The notes under the pieces are model-generated. The model did not search any database. It was not told the origin of the DNA and was given only the letters and a program-made list of their open reading frames with translations. This document shows positions 10,786-19,246 of a stretch of 24,601 nucleotides of DNA, piece by piece (the first letter of the stretch is position 1; each line of letters begins with the position of its first letter). This stretch comes from a virus: positions 1 to 24,601 of IMG/VR virus record IMGVR_UViG_3300027906_000146. One strand, written 5' to 3'. Position numbers and translations under genes: made by a program.

Positions 10786-12179
10786 TGACAGTATTATACG
10801 GAAAAGAGAAAGCCAAGTATGGTAATCTTACAGGTCAAATAATTATTTGGCCAGTAGAATATCAGGGTACACCTGAAGATTCTAATAATGTTAGAAATTT
10901 ACCAGCAGGATATCTTAGATGTGATGGTACAATATATTATGCAGAGGATTATCCACAACTTGCTGCTATTTTAGGTACAGGAGAGCAAACTAAATTTCTT
11001 AGAAGAAATCTTGATCAAACTGCATTTGATTTTATAACTGATCAACAGTTCATGGTTCCTGATTTTGGATCTAAGTATCCAGAACCTACTTCAGGTGCTA
11101 ATGCTGGTGTATATGATAACATAAGAACTACTAATGCTCTAGGTACTGAGGTAAGTAGAGGTGGTATTGGTGTGGAGATTGCATCTGCTATTGGTCAGGA
11201 TGTTACTATTCAATATAGTGGATCAATAAGTGTTCCTAGTCAAGAGATAGAAGTTCGTGGGAAACCATCATGGAATTATGCTGGTGAGACACATAGAACT
11301 GATACTGAAGGTGTAGAAGAGAATTCTGTTCACCCTCATGCTCACTTTGGTACATGGAATAGATCAAGAAACTTACAGGTTAATGAAACAGATTCACAAA
11401 ATCCTATAGGTGCAGGTAGAACTGGTAGAAGAAACGCATCTACTGTTCCTATTCAGACTTGGTTGGATGCTACAAGATATAATAATGATCCTACATTCCC
11501 ACCAGGTAGTGCTCAAGAACCATGTAAAGCAATAGATAAGTGGAGTCCAGGTGATAATGGAGGCCCTACATCTATCCAAGGATTTGGATTACAACAGACT
11601 GTTTACTACGGACATTGTATATTTGGTGCTGGATCTCAGTACACTTACAACTGTATTAGTAATTCTAGTTACAGTATGAACAGACATGAACTATCTGGTT
11701 CTGCTGATGGACAGAATGTATCTAGATTTTGTGATGTTTGGAGGATATGGGTTATATTAACATATATTTGTGCTGTTCAAGGTAACTGTGGTAACACAAA
11801 ATCTGCAACATTAACTGTTCCTGTAACATATGTTCAGGGTGCTCAAGGAGTTCCTGATGATTGGGCAGGAAATAGTTTGTATGATGTATTACCATTGCAA
11901 TCTAATGGAGATGTTAATGATAATACATGTACACCAGATGTTGATAATGAGATTACAGATACTACTGATCTTCCTAGAGAAGGTGGAGTAGATCCTACAT
12001 CACATAACCATCGTATTGATATTGTTAAAGGAGATCATACATACAAAGTAAAGACCTCTGCTATATCAATACCACCAGAGAATTTAAAGACAACTATGTC
12101 TATTGGAGTTGATTCTTCAGTATCAATTGATTCTGCTGCTGCTCCTTTCATTGTTATGGAATATTTAATTAAGATATAA
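10785..12179 (+). CDS. Phage tail collar-domain fiber protein (second paralog)
   Basis: 464 aa. The collar domain begins at residues 39-66 (L-P-A-G-Y-L-R-C-D-G-T ... D-Y-P-Q-L) and continues with F-M-V-P-D-F near 89-94. Histidine clusters are at H183-P-H185-A-H187 and S-H407-N-H409. The C-terminus (F-I-V-M-E-Y-L-I-K-I) is a variant of the tail seen in both neighbours. The N-terminal M-T-V-x-Y matches the upstream paralog (M-T-V-H-Y). The start overlaps the preceding stop by 1 nt, and the gene ends 2 nt before the third paralog, so the three form a translationally linked set. The family assignment to collar/short-fiber proteins is firm. The exact virion position, and whether the three proteins assemble together or are alternatives, is not visible from sequence. 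Confidence 0.85.
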   Translation: MTVLYGKEKAKYGNLTGQIIIWPVEYQGTPEDSNNVRNLPAGYLRCDGTIYYAEDYPQLAAILGTGEQTKFLRRNLDQTAFDFITDQQFMVPDFGSKYPEPTSGANAGVYDNIRTTNALGTEVSRGGIGVEIASAIGQDVTIQYSGSISVPSQEIEVRGKPSWNYAGETHRTDTEGVEENSVHPHAHFGTWNRSRNLQVNETDSQNPIGAGRTGRRNASTVPIQTWLDATRYNNDPTFPPGSAQEPCKAIDKWSPGDNGGPTSIQGFGLQQTVYYGHCIFGAGSQYTYNCISNSSYSMNRHELSGSADGQNVSRFCDVWRIWVILTYICAVQGNCGNTKSATLTVPVTYVQGAQGVPDDWAGNSLYDVLPLQSNGDVNDNTCTPDVDNEITDTTDLPREGGVDPTSHNHRIDIVKGDHTYKVKTSAISIPPENLKTTMSIGVDSSVSIDSAAAPFIVMEYLIKI

Positions 12180-12181
12180 AG

Positions 12182-15100
12182 ATGACCCAGACCTATAGAA
12201 ATACAAGAACAGGATATCTAACTGATCTCTTACATGACACAACACCTATTGGTGCGATTGTGCCGAATCTTAAGGCTGGTGCTAATTCATATGATCATAG
12301 TTTTATTAAATCTGGTGCTGCTGCATATCCAGCATTATCTGAGTCTTCTGGAAATGTATATCAAGGTGGTGATGATCCAGCTTATACACATGAGGGATAC
12401 TTATATTGTGATGGTACAGAATATAATATAAATGATTATCCAGGATTATATCAGATAATTGGTAATGATTATGGTGGAACTTCTAGTAATGGATTGGACA
12501 TATTAACTGTAGGAGTGGGATATACAAGTGCTCCAACTGTAACTATTGATCCTCCATCAACTCCTGGTGGAACAACAGCAACTGCTATTACAACTGTTGA
12601 AGGTGGTACATTAAAAAGTATTATTGTATATGAACAGGGATCTGGATATACTACTCCACCTAATGTAGTTCTTAGTGGTGGTGGAGCATCTACTCAAGCT
12701 ACTATACAAGCAAGAATATCTACTAATGATGGATCTTTAGAAGGTATTACTAAAAATAATGTACTAAATTTCTTAGGTGATACATTAATGGGAACATTTA
12801 AAGTTCCTGATATGGTTGCTAAGAAGGTAGTTGGTAATGGTCCTGTATTTGGATCTAACTCACCAACCATAGCAAACTCAACAATGGGTGTGGGTACTGT
12901 AGGTGGTGGTTGGTATTTGGCTAAGACATTACAAGATGAATATTTTTCATTGGGTAGAATCGTTACTTCTGGATATGATAAGGTAGTTGAAACTACCGAG
13001 TGTAGTATAATAGGACAACAATCAATTGAAATAAGTATGAGGGAGACAAAACTCTCTGGTGCTCATCAACATATTCACTCAGTCTATCATGCACAAGCAG
13101 GTACTAACTCATGGATTTCAGAGGCTAGTGGTGATAGATATCAACAGGATTATCGTGAAGGAACAGGAAGAGTAACAAGATGGTATCCCACAACTGGCCA
13201 GGTATTTACACATAGTCATGGATTATTAAGACAACCCAACACAGATAATACTGTTGGTACTTATGATGTACTTGATTTTGCTGGTGGTGCAGGTGGTCCT
13301 GGATCACTTCAAGACCCAACTCAAGCAACATCAGCACAGAAATATCTTGCGTCTGGTACTAGTGGTGTAGGAACTTATGTATTCCAAACTTATATACCTA
13401 GTCCAGTCTTTAGAAGATTTAGTGGATCATCTGTTATTGGTGGAAGAAGTGTTAATACAGGTGGTACACCAATATATGATTATTCTAATGAATGGGAATT
13501 TAATACACCTGGATCATACAGCATAAACTTAGGAAATATAACTGGTACACCTGATAAACTGATCTATCAAGTATATGGTGGAGGTGGATCTGGTGCTGCT
13601 GGTACACAAGTAGGTAATGCTGGTACTGGAAGTAGAATAAAAGTTGGTGATGGAAGTGCAATTGATTTGGTAGTTGGTGGTGGACAACCTGGTGGTGCAA
13701 CTGTTGGATTGGGCGGTGGTTCTGGTGGACTAGGTGGAACTCATGTTAATAATGGATCAGCACAAGCAACTGGTGGTGGTGATGGTGCTGCTGGTGCTCA
13801 AGGAGCAAATGCTCCAAGTAATCCAGGATGGCCTCTTTCTCAGTATCCAAATGATCCTGGCGGTGGTGGTAATGGTGGATTAGCTTCTTCGGATCCTCTT
13901 TCATCAGGTACTAATGGTGCAAACGTATTGGTAGGTGGACAGAGTGGTACATATGATCAGACATTAGATCTTACTATTGGATATTATACTAGAGATTGGA
14001 CAGCAATAGGAACAGCACAGTTATCAACAGGAACACAGGGTGTATGGACTCAGTTCATGAAGGATCATGCAATATGGAAATCATTTCCAGGATTAAGTAA
14101 TCCAGATCCTCATTATGGTGATTGGATAGAATGTGTAATAGAAATAACTGCTGCTGGTGGTAACTCATATGATGTAGAGTTTGCTTCTGATAATGAAGCC
14201 ACTATGCATTGGACAGGTGCAATTAATAACTTAGGTACAACGAATAACAGCCCAGCAGGAGGTACTACTACATCTACAAATGTTACAATTGGACCAGTTG
14301 ATGCTGGTATTAATAGAGTAACATTCAGAGCTAGAAATACTGGTAGTATTAATCAAAATACATGGTCTGATAATCCTGGTGGACTTGCATTTGAAATTAA
14401 GGATGCAGGAACTAATAATGTAGTAGCAGAATCAAGAAATAATTGTACTGGTGGTACTAGTACTTCTCCAACAACAACGTTTCCTAATACCAATCAAATT
14501 ATTAATCCTACACTTGCTCAGTTTACAATGTGGGGTGCTAAGGGAGGAAGAGCACATAGAGGTAACTATCAAGGATCATCTGGTGGATATTTACAGGTTG
14601 ATTTGGTTAGTGGAGAATTAACTACATTCAACACACAGGTATGGAGTGTAGAGATAGGAAGAAGAGCAGGACAAGCAATTGGTGTAAGTCCTTGGCAAGT
14701 TGCTCAGAATAACGTTGCTGGTGCAAGTAATGATTATAACTCTGGTAATGGTGGACAAGGTGGTAATGGTCATGGAGTCAATGCTGGTGGTGGTGGAGGA
14801 GCATCTTCATTATTGAAACGTGGATCACTTATCATTGCTGGTGTTGGTGGTGGAGGTGGTGCTGGTTCCGATGGTGATGATGGTGGTATTGGTACTGCTG
14901 GTATTGGACCACCTCAAGGAGTTGATGCAACTACTAACGCCCTCGGTCCAGGCCAAGGTGGTGTTGGTGGTAACTATACCTGCGTCGGTGGTGGCGGAGG
15001 AGGCGGTGGCGGTGGTGTCGCTCGTAATGGTCTCACATTTGGTGGATCAGGAAATGGTGGTGGTTCTGCTGGAGACGGTGGTGGACCTGGTGGAGATGGT

Positions 15101-16549
15101 CAGCACGATGGTGGTGCTGGTGGTAGACAAGGTGTGTCATCATATCGTAGTGATTACTTAGAAAATGCTAGTTTTGCTGAAACTCATTCTCGTGCATCTA
15201 CTGACCTCATTCAAAGAGGAGAAGCGGCTATAAGATTGTATGTTGAATATAATAATGATTACTGGACTCCTGGTGGAGGTGGTGGCGGTGCTGGAGGTTT
15301 ATTCTCTGGTGACGTTGAATTCTCTTTCCTAAATGATCCTGCTGATATTACTGTAGATGTTGGAACTGGTGGTAGTGGTGTATCAATGGGTGCAGGAAAT
15401 CAAGGATCCACATCAACTGCTGGTGGTGGATATGCCAAGGTAGGATTAGGAACTATCACTGGATATGAAGGTGGTCAGACTGGAACTACTACTGGTGATA
15501 TAATTGAATCTGCATCTCAAGATGCTCTGGTATGGGATGTAAATATCTATGGTAATGGTAGTGGTACTGGAAGTGCAGGATCATTTGCATTACCAGTAGC
15601 ATCTCAAGTACCAACTGTTGTATTCCAAGGTGGTGGATCAACTGTTGATGCAGCAGGATCAGTAACAATATCAGGAGCAGGAACAGTCAATGCTATTTCT
15701 CTTGATAGTAACGGTGCTGGTTATCAAACTCAACCATACGTTTATATAATGAATGGAATATCTGGTGGTACTACAGCAACAGCTACTGTTGATGAGGCCG
15801 CTGGTACTGTAACTGCATTAACATTAACTCCTGCATCATCTCAATCATATGTTCAGTATGTTAAGTTTGGTGGATTGAGTGGTAATGCAGGAACACGTTG
15901 GATTAATTTGAAACCAGTTGATACCACTAATTGTAATTACTTCTCAATCAAGGCTTGTAGAGGTAATGGAGTTAATGGTGGAAACACACCTGAAGAATCA
16001 CTACGTGTGTACTATCAACTTTCAGGATCAACTAACTGGAACTTGATTGATACTATTATCTCACCAATATCAGTAAGGAATGATCCTCTCATTGGTAGTG
16101 TTCCTATCATTGAAAATACTTGGGATGGTAATGGTACAACTAACTGGTACACATATTCAGTAGCAGTACCTGAAGCAGCAAGAGCAACTGATACTAGATT
16201 CAGACTTGAGCAACCAAGAGCAACACCTTCTGGTGCTAATGATAATGCTGATGATAGTGACCATTATGGTATCATTGAATTTATTTGGTGGTATTCTCAG
16301 GTATCTGGACTTGTATTCCAACAAAGTCCTGGTGCTATATCAAAACCATTAGTAGATAGTTTAACTTATACTGTTGATGGTGAGGCTGGACCTGGTATAA
16401 CATATAGTTCTGGTCTTGGTGCTTCTGATGCAACGTTGACATTAAGATCAACTACTAAGATAGAACCACAGGCCACAATTGATCCTGATATAGATGTACC
16501 ATTGCTGCATCCTTACAGAACTTGTAAGTACTTGATCAAGGCATACTAA
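12182..16549 (+). CDS. Large glycine-rich tail-collar adhesin (third paralog)
   Basis: 1455 aa, about three times the length of its two upstream paralogs. The collar domain starts at residues 72-99 (Y-L-Y-C-D-G-T-E ... D-Y-P-G-L ... D-Y-G-G) but is interrupted. Residues 105-180 hold two G-x-G-Y-T-x-x-P modules, after which collar sequence resumes (T-F-K-V-P-D-M at 205-211). A third G-x-G-Y module lies near residues 1170-1205. Histidine motifs are at H295-Q-H-I-H299 and H344-S-H346. Glycine-rich stretches occupy roughly residues 465-575, 850-985 and 1025-1085, with ten consecutive glycines near 936-945. Glycine-rich domains are known as exposed receptor-binding parts of T4-group adhesins (gp38 type), so a host-recognition role is inferred. 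The C-terminus (C-K-Y-L-I-K-A-Y) matches the gene at 9130. No signal peptide or membrane segment is seen. Confidence 0.85.
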   Translation: MTQTYRNTRTGYLTDLLHDTTPIGAIVPNLKAGANSYDHSFIKSGAAAYPALSESSGNVYQGGDDPAYTHEGYLYCDGTEYNINDYPGLYQIIGNDYGGTSSNGLDILTVGVGYTSAPTVTIDPPSTPGGTTATAITTVEGGTLKSIIVYEQGSGYTTPPNVVLSGGGASTQATIQARISTNDGSLEGITKNNVLNFLGDTLMGTFKVPDMVAKKVVGNGPVFGSNSPTIANSTMGVGTVGGGWYLAKTLQDEYFSLGRIVTSGYDKVVETTECSIIGQQSIEISMRETKLSGAHQHIHSVYHAQAGTNSWISEASGDRYQQDYREGTGRVTRWYPTTGQVFTHSHGLLRQPNTDNTVGTYDVLDFAGGAGGPGSLQDPTQATSAQKYLASGTSGVGTYVFQTYIPSPVFRRFSGSSVIGGRSVNTGGTPIYDYSNEWEFNTPGSYSINLGNITGTPDKLIYQVYGGGGSGAAGTQVGNAGTGSRIKVGDGSAIDLVVGGGQPGGATVGLGGGSGGLGGTHVNNGSAQATGGGDGAAGAQGANAPSNPGWPLSQYPNDPGGGGNGGLASSDPLSSGTNGANVLVGGQSGTYDQTLDLTIGYYTRDWTAIGTAQLSTGTQGVWTQFMKDHAIWKSFPGLSNPDPHYGDWIECVIEITAAGGNSYDVEFASDNEATMHWTGAINNLGTTNNSPAGGTTTSTNVTIGPVDAGINRVTFRARNTGSINQNTWSDNPGGLAFEIKDAGTNNVVAESRNNCTGGTSTSPTTTFPNTNQIINPTLAQFTMWGAKGGRAHRGNYQGSSGGYLQVDLVSGELTTFNTQVWSVEIGRRAGQAIGVSPWQVAQNNVAGASNDYNSGNGGQGGNGHGVNAGGGGGASSLLKRGSLIIAGVGGGGGAGSDGDDGGIGTAGIGPPQGVDATTNALGPGQGGVGGNYTCVGGGGGGGGGGVARNGLTFGGSGNGGGSAGDGGGPGGDGQHDGGAGGRQGVSSYRSDYLENASFAETHSRASTDLIQRGEAAIRLYVEYNNDYWTPGGGGGGAGGLFSGDVEFSFLNDPADITVDVGTGGSGVSMGAGNQGSTSTAGGGYAKVGLGTITGYEGGQTGTTTGDIIESASQDALVWDVNIYGNGSGTGSAGSFALPVASQVPTVVFQGGGSTVDAAGSVTISGAGTVNAISLDSNGAGYQTQPYVYIMNGISGGTTATATVDEAAGTVTALTLTPASSQSYVQYVKFGGLSGNAGTRWINLKPVDTTNCNYFSIKACRGNGVNGGNTPEESLRVYYQLSGSTNWNLIDTIISPISVRNDPLIGSVPIIENTWDGNGTTNWYTYSVAVPEAARATDTRFRLEQPRATPSGANDNADDSDHYGIIEFIWWYSQVSGLVFQQSPGAISKPLVDSLTYTVDGEAGPGITYSSGLGASDATLTLRSTTKIEPQATIDPDIDVPLLHPYRTCKYLIKAY

Positions 16550-16552
16550 ATA
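16546..16552 (+). promoter_or_regulatory. T4-type late promoter motif (CTAAATA)
   Basis: CTAAATA overlaps the stop codon of the large adhesin and lies 24 nt upstream of ATG 16577. T4 late promoters have the consensus TATAAATA, and late motifs keeping the TAAATA core have been described in cyanomyoviruses. A start about a dozen bases downstream would leave a short leader for the chaperone-like gene. Because the motif includes a stop codon, chance occurrence is possible. Confidence 0.5.
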
Positions 16553-16576
16553 TATACGGAGACACTAGTTAATAAG

Positions 16577-17479
16577 ATGGCAATTAACGCTGATGCACCT
16601 GTGCTACAAATTGAATTAGATACGATAGCACAGGAGATATCATACAATGGAATACCCAAAGTAATTCCAGAAACTTACTGGAAGGATACTTTATCTGCAT
16701 TCTTATATCCTTTATGGGATACTGATAAGGATAAACTTATATCATTTCATTGGTATACTAATGGAACATATCATGCCAAACGTAGGAAGTTTCTAAAGAA
16801 TTTTAAGACTGGTCTTTTTGAATGGAAAGACTATGAGATGGAGCAGGCTGATATACCTGAGGCCAATCAACTAAAAGAAAAACTGATTGAAGCATTTTAT
16901 TTAATAGACTCCCTTGAGAATGAGGACTACCAGAAAGAACTTGGTAGATTATATGCTAAACAGAAGATAGTTACTCCATTCTCTGTTAGACTGGCAAGAA
17001 ACTTTTTATTAAGTGAAACTGATTGGGTGATGGTCACAGACTCACCATTAGATGCAGACACTAAAGCAAAATATACATTATACAGAACTAAACTAAGAGA
17101 ATTAACAGCAACATCTGAATTTGCTACTCAGGTAGAGAATACTAAGTTTCCAATCTCACCTGATTTCTACACAGAAATATGGTCTAAGGATTTCCCTGGT
17201 ATTGATTACCTCACTACACCTGAACAGTTCTTACCATTAGGTAAGCATTATCTCAAGGCATTTAGGGAGAAGATTTCATACTATCTACTACAGAAATCAT
17301 TAACTGAGACAGCATACTTCCCAACTCTACTACAAGAGTATGAGAATGTAAGAGCTGCTCAACTTGCTGCTGATGAAACTCCTACTGCATATGAGTTTGC
17401 AAACTCTGATGCACAAGCCAAGAAAGATTTCTTAGATAAAATAATCGTAGAAGCACAAGCGGAGTTAGAGAAGCTATGA
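16577..17479 (+). CDS. Tail-fiber assembly chaperone-like protein
   Basis: 300 aa. Residues 138-182 (R-L-A-R-N-F-L-L-S-E-T-D-W ... T-L-Y-R-T-K-L-R-E-L) match the pattern of the Phage tail assembly chaperone family: an R-x-x-L-L-x-x-(T/S)-D-W core, then an acidic linker, then Y-R-x-x-L-R-x-L. Such proteins are usually encoded right behind tail-fiber genes, which is the case here. The N-terminal 130 residues and the helical C-terminal third are not recognised, so the protein is longer than the isolated chaperone domain. I infer a helper for folding or trimerising the collar fibers; a minor virion component is the alternative. A late-promoter-like motif precedes it, and its stop overlaps the next start by 4 nt (ATGA). 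Confidence 0.6.
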   Translation: MAINADAPVLQIELDTIAQEISYNGIPKVIPETYWKDTLSAFLYPLWDTDKDKLISFHWYTNGTYHAKRRKFLKNFKTGLFEWKDYEMEQADIPEANQLKEKLIEAFYLIDSLENEDYQKELGRLYAKQKIVTPFSVRLARNFLLSETDWVMVTDSPLDADTKAKYTLYRTKLRELTATSEFATQVENTKFPISPDFYTEIWSKDFPGIDYLTTPEQFLPLGKHYLKAFREKISYYLLQKSLTETAYFPTLLQEYENVRAAQLAADETPTAYEFANSDAQAKKDFLDKIIVEAQAELEKL

Positions 17480-17823
17480 TTATCAATGGAAAGGAAATAT
17501 CACACTTTGATCTCATTGCTTATTGGGCTCAGAGACATCAGATGTCAGTCTTATATTTTGATCTGACTACCTATAACAACCTGGCTGCAGATAAGAAAGC
17601 AACTGTTACAGCATACTACGAAGGTTTTGTAGATGAGTACATTGTTGATATAATGAAGCAAGGCATCTTTAATACTATTGAGTATCCAGATGAGGATCAG
17701 GCCACATTGATGGGAGCATCATGGTTCCCCAAATTGGCAGACTGTCCTGATGCTGACCACTTTATGCGAGCATTCGTGGTCGATACATGGGGAGATATTG
17801 TCTGGGAAAACAAACCTACTTGA
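17476..17823 (+). CDS. Small acidic protein of unknown function
   Basis: 115 aa, starting inside the ATGA overlap with the chaperone-like gene, so probably translated by coupling. The product is acidic and rich in aromatic residues (Y, W, F), with no membrane segment, zinc motif or recognised catalytic signature. The short motif V-D-T-W-G-D-I-V-W near the C-terminus is distinctive but not one I can assign. It is the last gene of the structural block. Its final codons contain the TTGACA of a sigma70-type promoter that serves the following genes. Placement suggests a virion or assembly role, but this is inference. Confidence 0.75.
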   Translation: MIINGKEISHFDLIAYWAQRHQMSVLYFDLTTYNNLAADKKATVTAYYEGFVDEYIVDIMKQGIFNTIEYPDEDQATLMGASWFPKLADCPDADHFMRAFVVDTWGDIVWENKPT

Positions 17824-17848
17824 CAAATCTAAGGTTGTGTCCTAATAT
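17820..17848 (+). promoter_or_regulatory. Sigma70-type promoter for the accessory block
   Basis: A perfect -35 TTGACA (17820-17825) is followed after exactly 17 nt by TAATAT (17843-17848), a 4/6 match to TATAAT that keeps the key T, A and final T. Transcription would start near 17855 and leave a leader of about 15 nt before ATG 17870. It marks the change from the structural block to host-polymerase-readable accessory genes. The TATAAT at 17866-17871 is less plausible because it overlaps the start codon. Confidence 0.65.
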
Positions 17849-17869
17849 TAAATTATTCGATCCGTTATA

Positions 17870-18064
17870 ATGAAAGTTCCAACACAAGCAGATTTGATGC
17901 ACTATAAGATACAGGCTGTTATGCGTGAGCATGGCAGTCTTTCTGGTATAGAGTATCAGGGATGCGTTAATGGTGAACATATATACAAGATAGCATGTGA
18001 GGGAGAAGAACATCTTGTCCCTGTTCAATGCATAGAAGAATTTGAACCAGTTGAAGTAGATTAA
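17870..18064 (+). CDS. Small protein of unknown function
   Basis: 64 aa, first gene behind the sigma70-type promoter at 17820-17848. The N-terminal half is helical in character and mixed in charge. The second half (about residues 25-64) alternates polar and hydrophobic residues, as in a small beta fold, and ends very acidic. There are only two cysteines, too few for a zinc site, and no membrane segment. The position directly behind a host-type promoter resembles that of small early phage proteins that act on the host, but no function can be read from the sequence. The next gene starts 1 nt after its stop. Confidence 0.7.
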   Translation: MKVPTQADLMHYKIQAVMREHGSLSGIEYQGCVNGEHIYKIACEGEEHLVPVQCIEEFEPVEVD

Positions 18065-18065
18065 C

Positions 18066-18317
18066 ATGAACAATAACCAAGCATACGATCCTTCTATAGG
18101 ATATAAACATCAAACAGTGATACTTAAGAAGTGTCTACAAGCAAGTGAAAGGAATGGTTTCCTTTACACTGATGAAGAGATTCATCAAATGAAGAAAGAA
18201 CTTCGTGATTGTGAGAACCATCTTATTAACGCACGAAGAGAAGAGAAAAATGGATTTGGTTGGACACGAAAAGAAGTGTCACAAGCAACTCCCATTGAGT
18301 TGCAAGAACACCTATAA
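18066..18317 (+). CDS. Small charged helical protein of unknown function
   Basis: 83 aa, beginning 1 nt after the preceding stop. The middle (about residues 20-62) is a highly charged helix with L, M and I at heptad-like spacing. An aromatic G-F-G-W-T-R-K motif follows. There are two cysteines and no membrane segment or known domain. The end of this gene contains the -35 and part of the -10 of another sigma70-type promoter (18295-18323), which would serve the next gene and ho1. Function unknown. Confidence 0.7.
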   Translation: MNNNQAYDPSIGYKHQTVILKKCLQASERNGFLYTDEEIHQMKKELRDCENHLINARREEKNGFGWTRKEVSQATPIELQEHL

Positions 18318-18323
18318 TATACT
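18295..18323 (+). promoter_or_regulatory. Sigma70-type promoter upstream of the ho1 segment
   Basis: TTGAGT (18295-18300, 4/6) and TATACT (18318-18323, 5/6) are separated by exactly 17 nt. The -10 ends 18 nt before ATG 18342, the same geometry as the promoters at 17820 and 23363. It partly overlaps the end of the upstream coding region. It would give ho1 and its followers a transcript independent of the two preceding small genes. Confidence 0.5.
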
Positions 18324-18341
18324 TACACTAATCTAAAGCAC

Positions 18342-18539
18342 ATGACCACACCTGCTGAATCATTTGAACAATGGGATCGTGCCAAGACTCTCATGTTAGA
18401 GTCACTGCATAAACCTGACGATAGACTCAGGGGTTGTGCTCATAATCAGAAATGTTATTATGAGTTGTTAGAGATACGTGAGCAAGTAATTCAAATGGTA
18501 CAGGGTATACAAAACCCAAGAAAATATATTGATGATTAA
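18342..18539 (+). CDS. Small protein of unknown function preceding ho1
   Basis: 65 aa. The sequence is mostly helical and charged, with two cysteines separated by five residues (G-C-A-H-N-Q-K-C) and a YELLEIREQV helix behind them. That spacing is not a standard metal site. It lies 18 nt behind the -10 of a sigma70-type promoter and ends 2 nt before the ho1 start, so it is co-transcribed with ho1. No function can be assigned. A link to bilin metabolism is possible from position only. Confidence 0.7.
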   Translation: MTTPAESFEQWDRAKTLMLESLHKPDDRLRGCAHNQKCYYELLEIREQVIQMVQGIQNPRKYIDD

Positions 18540-18541
18540 TC

Positions 18542-19246
18542 ATGGCCGTAGCAGATTTCGCAGCACAAATTAAACAAGGGACTAAAGAGTCTCACTCAGC
18601 AGCAGAGAACACTAAGTTCGTTGCTGGATTTCTTCGTGGTGTCTTAGATCCAGAAGAGTATCGTAAACTCATCGCCAACTTCTACTTTGTTTATAGAGCA
18701 ATGGAGGAGGAGATAGTTAAGTTGAAAGACCATCCTGTAGTTGGTCAGATAAATGACCCTAAGTTATACAGGACAAAAGCATTAGAGGAAGATCTCGAAT
18801 ACTATTATGGGTCAGAGTGGAAAACTACAGTACAACCATCAGAAGCAGGTCAACAGTATGTCAACAGAATCCGTGAAGTCGCAAAAGATGATCCCAAACT
18901 ATTGGTTGGTCATCATTACACCAGATATTTGGGTGACCTCTCTGGTGGTCAGATACTTCGAGGTATTGCTGAAAACTCTCTTAAACCGCCAAAAGGCCAA
19001 GGTTTGAGTTTTTACGATTTCTCAGAAATCTCAGATTCTAAAAAGTTCAAAATTTCATACCGTCAGCTTTTAGACACGCTTGACATGAATCAACAGGACG
19101 TAGATATATGCATACGCGAAGCAAACTATGCTTTCAAGTTGAATATGTATATGTTTGATGAACTACAAGGTAGTGCATCAAAATCTTTTGTCAAACTGTT
19201 ATGTAATTTTGTCAAATCAAAATTAGGTATCAAAAATGAAACTTAG
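18542..19246 (+). CDS. ho1: Heme oxygenase (cyanobacterial/cyanophage type)
   Basis: 234 aa, the normal length for cyanobacterial HO1. The enzyme opens heme to biliverdin IX-alpha with release of CO and Fe2+, using electrons from ferredoxin in cyanobacteria; biliverdin is the precursor of phycobilin pigments. Family marks are present: the proximal heme ligand His18 in K-E-S-H-S-A-A, and the distal-helix motif G-D-L-S-G-G-Q at 131-137 preceded by H-H-Y-T-R-Y-L. It is a soluble, all-helical protein. Marine cyanomyoviruses are known to carry ho1 as an auxiliary metabolic gene, often with bilin reductases (pebS, pcyA). No bilin reductase is in this window. The start follows the preceding stop by 2 nt, and the end overlaps the next small gene by 11 nt. 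All key residues appear intact, so an active enzyme is expected. Confidence 0.95.
   Translation: MAVADFAAQIKQGTKESHSAAENTKFVAGFLRGVLDPEEYRKLIANFYFVYRAMEEEIVKLKDHPVVGQINDPKLYRTKALEEDLEYYYGSEWKTTVQPSEAGQQYVNRIREVAKDDPKLLVGHHYTRYLGDLSGGQILRGIAENSLKPPKGQGLSFYDFSEISDSKKFKISYRQLLDTLDMNQQDVDICIREANYAFKLNMYMFDELQGSASKSFVKLLCNFVKSKLGIKNET

Noticed and set aside
14750-15140. Diversity-generating retroelement target in the glycine-rich adhesin
   Set aside because: No template repeat, reverse transcriptase or A-specific variable repeat is visible in the window.
14820-15161. A 113-codon frame overlapping the glycine-rich region
   Set aside because: It is a shifted reading of repetitive GGT-type codons giving a Val/Leu-rich sequence; the main frame is clearly the real gene.
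17866-17871. TATAAT just at the start of the 17870 gene
   Set aside because: It overlaps the start codon, so a transcript from it would lack the ATG; the TTGACA-N17-TAATAT pair upstream is a better promoter.
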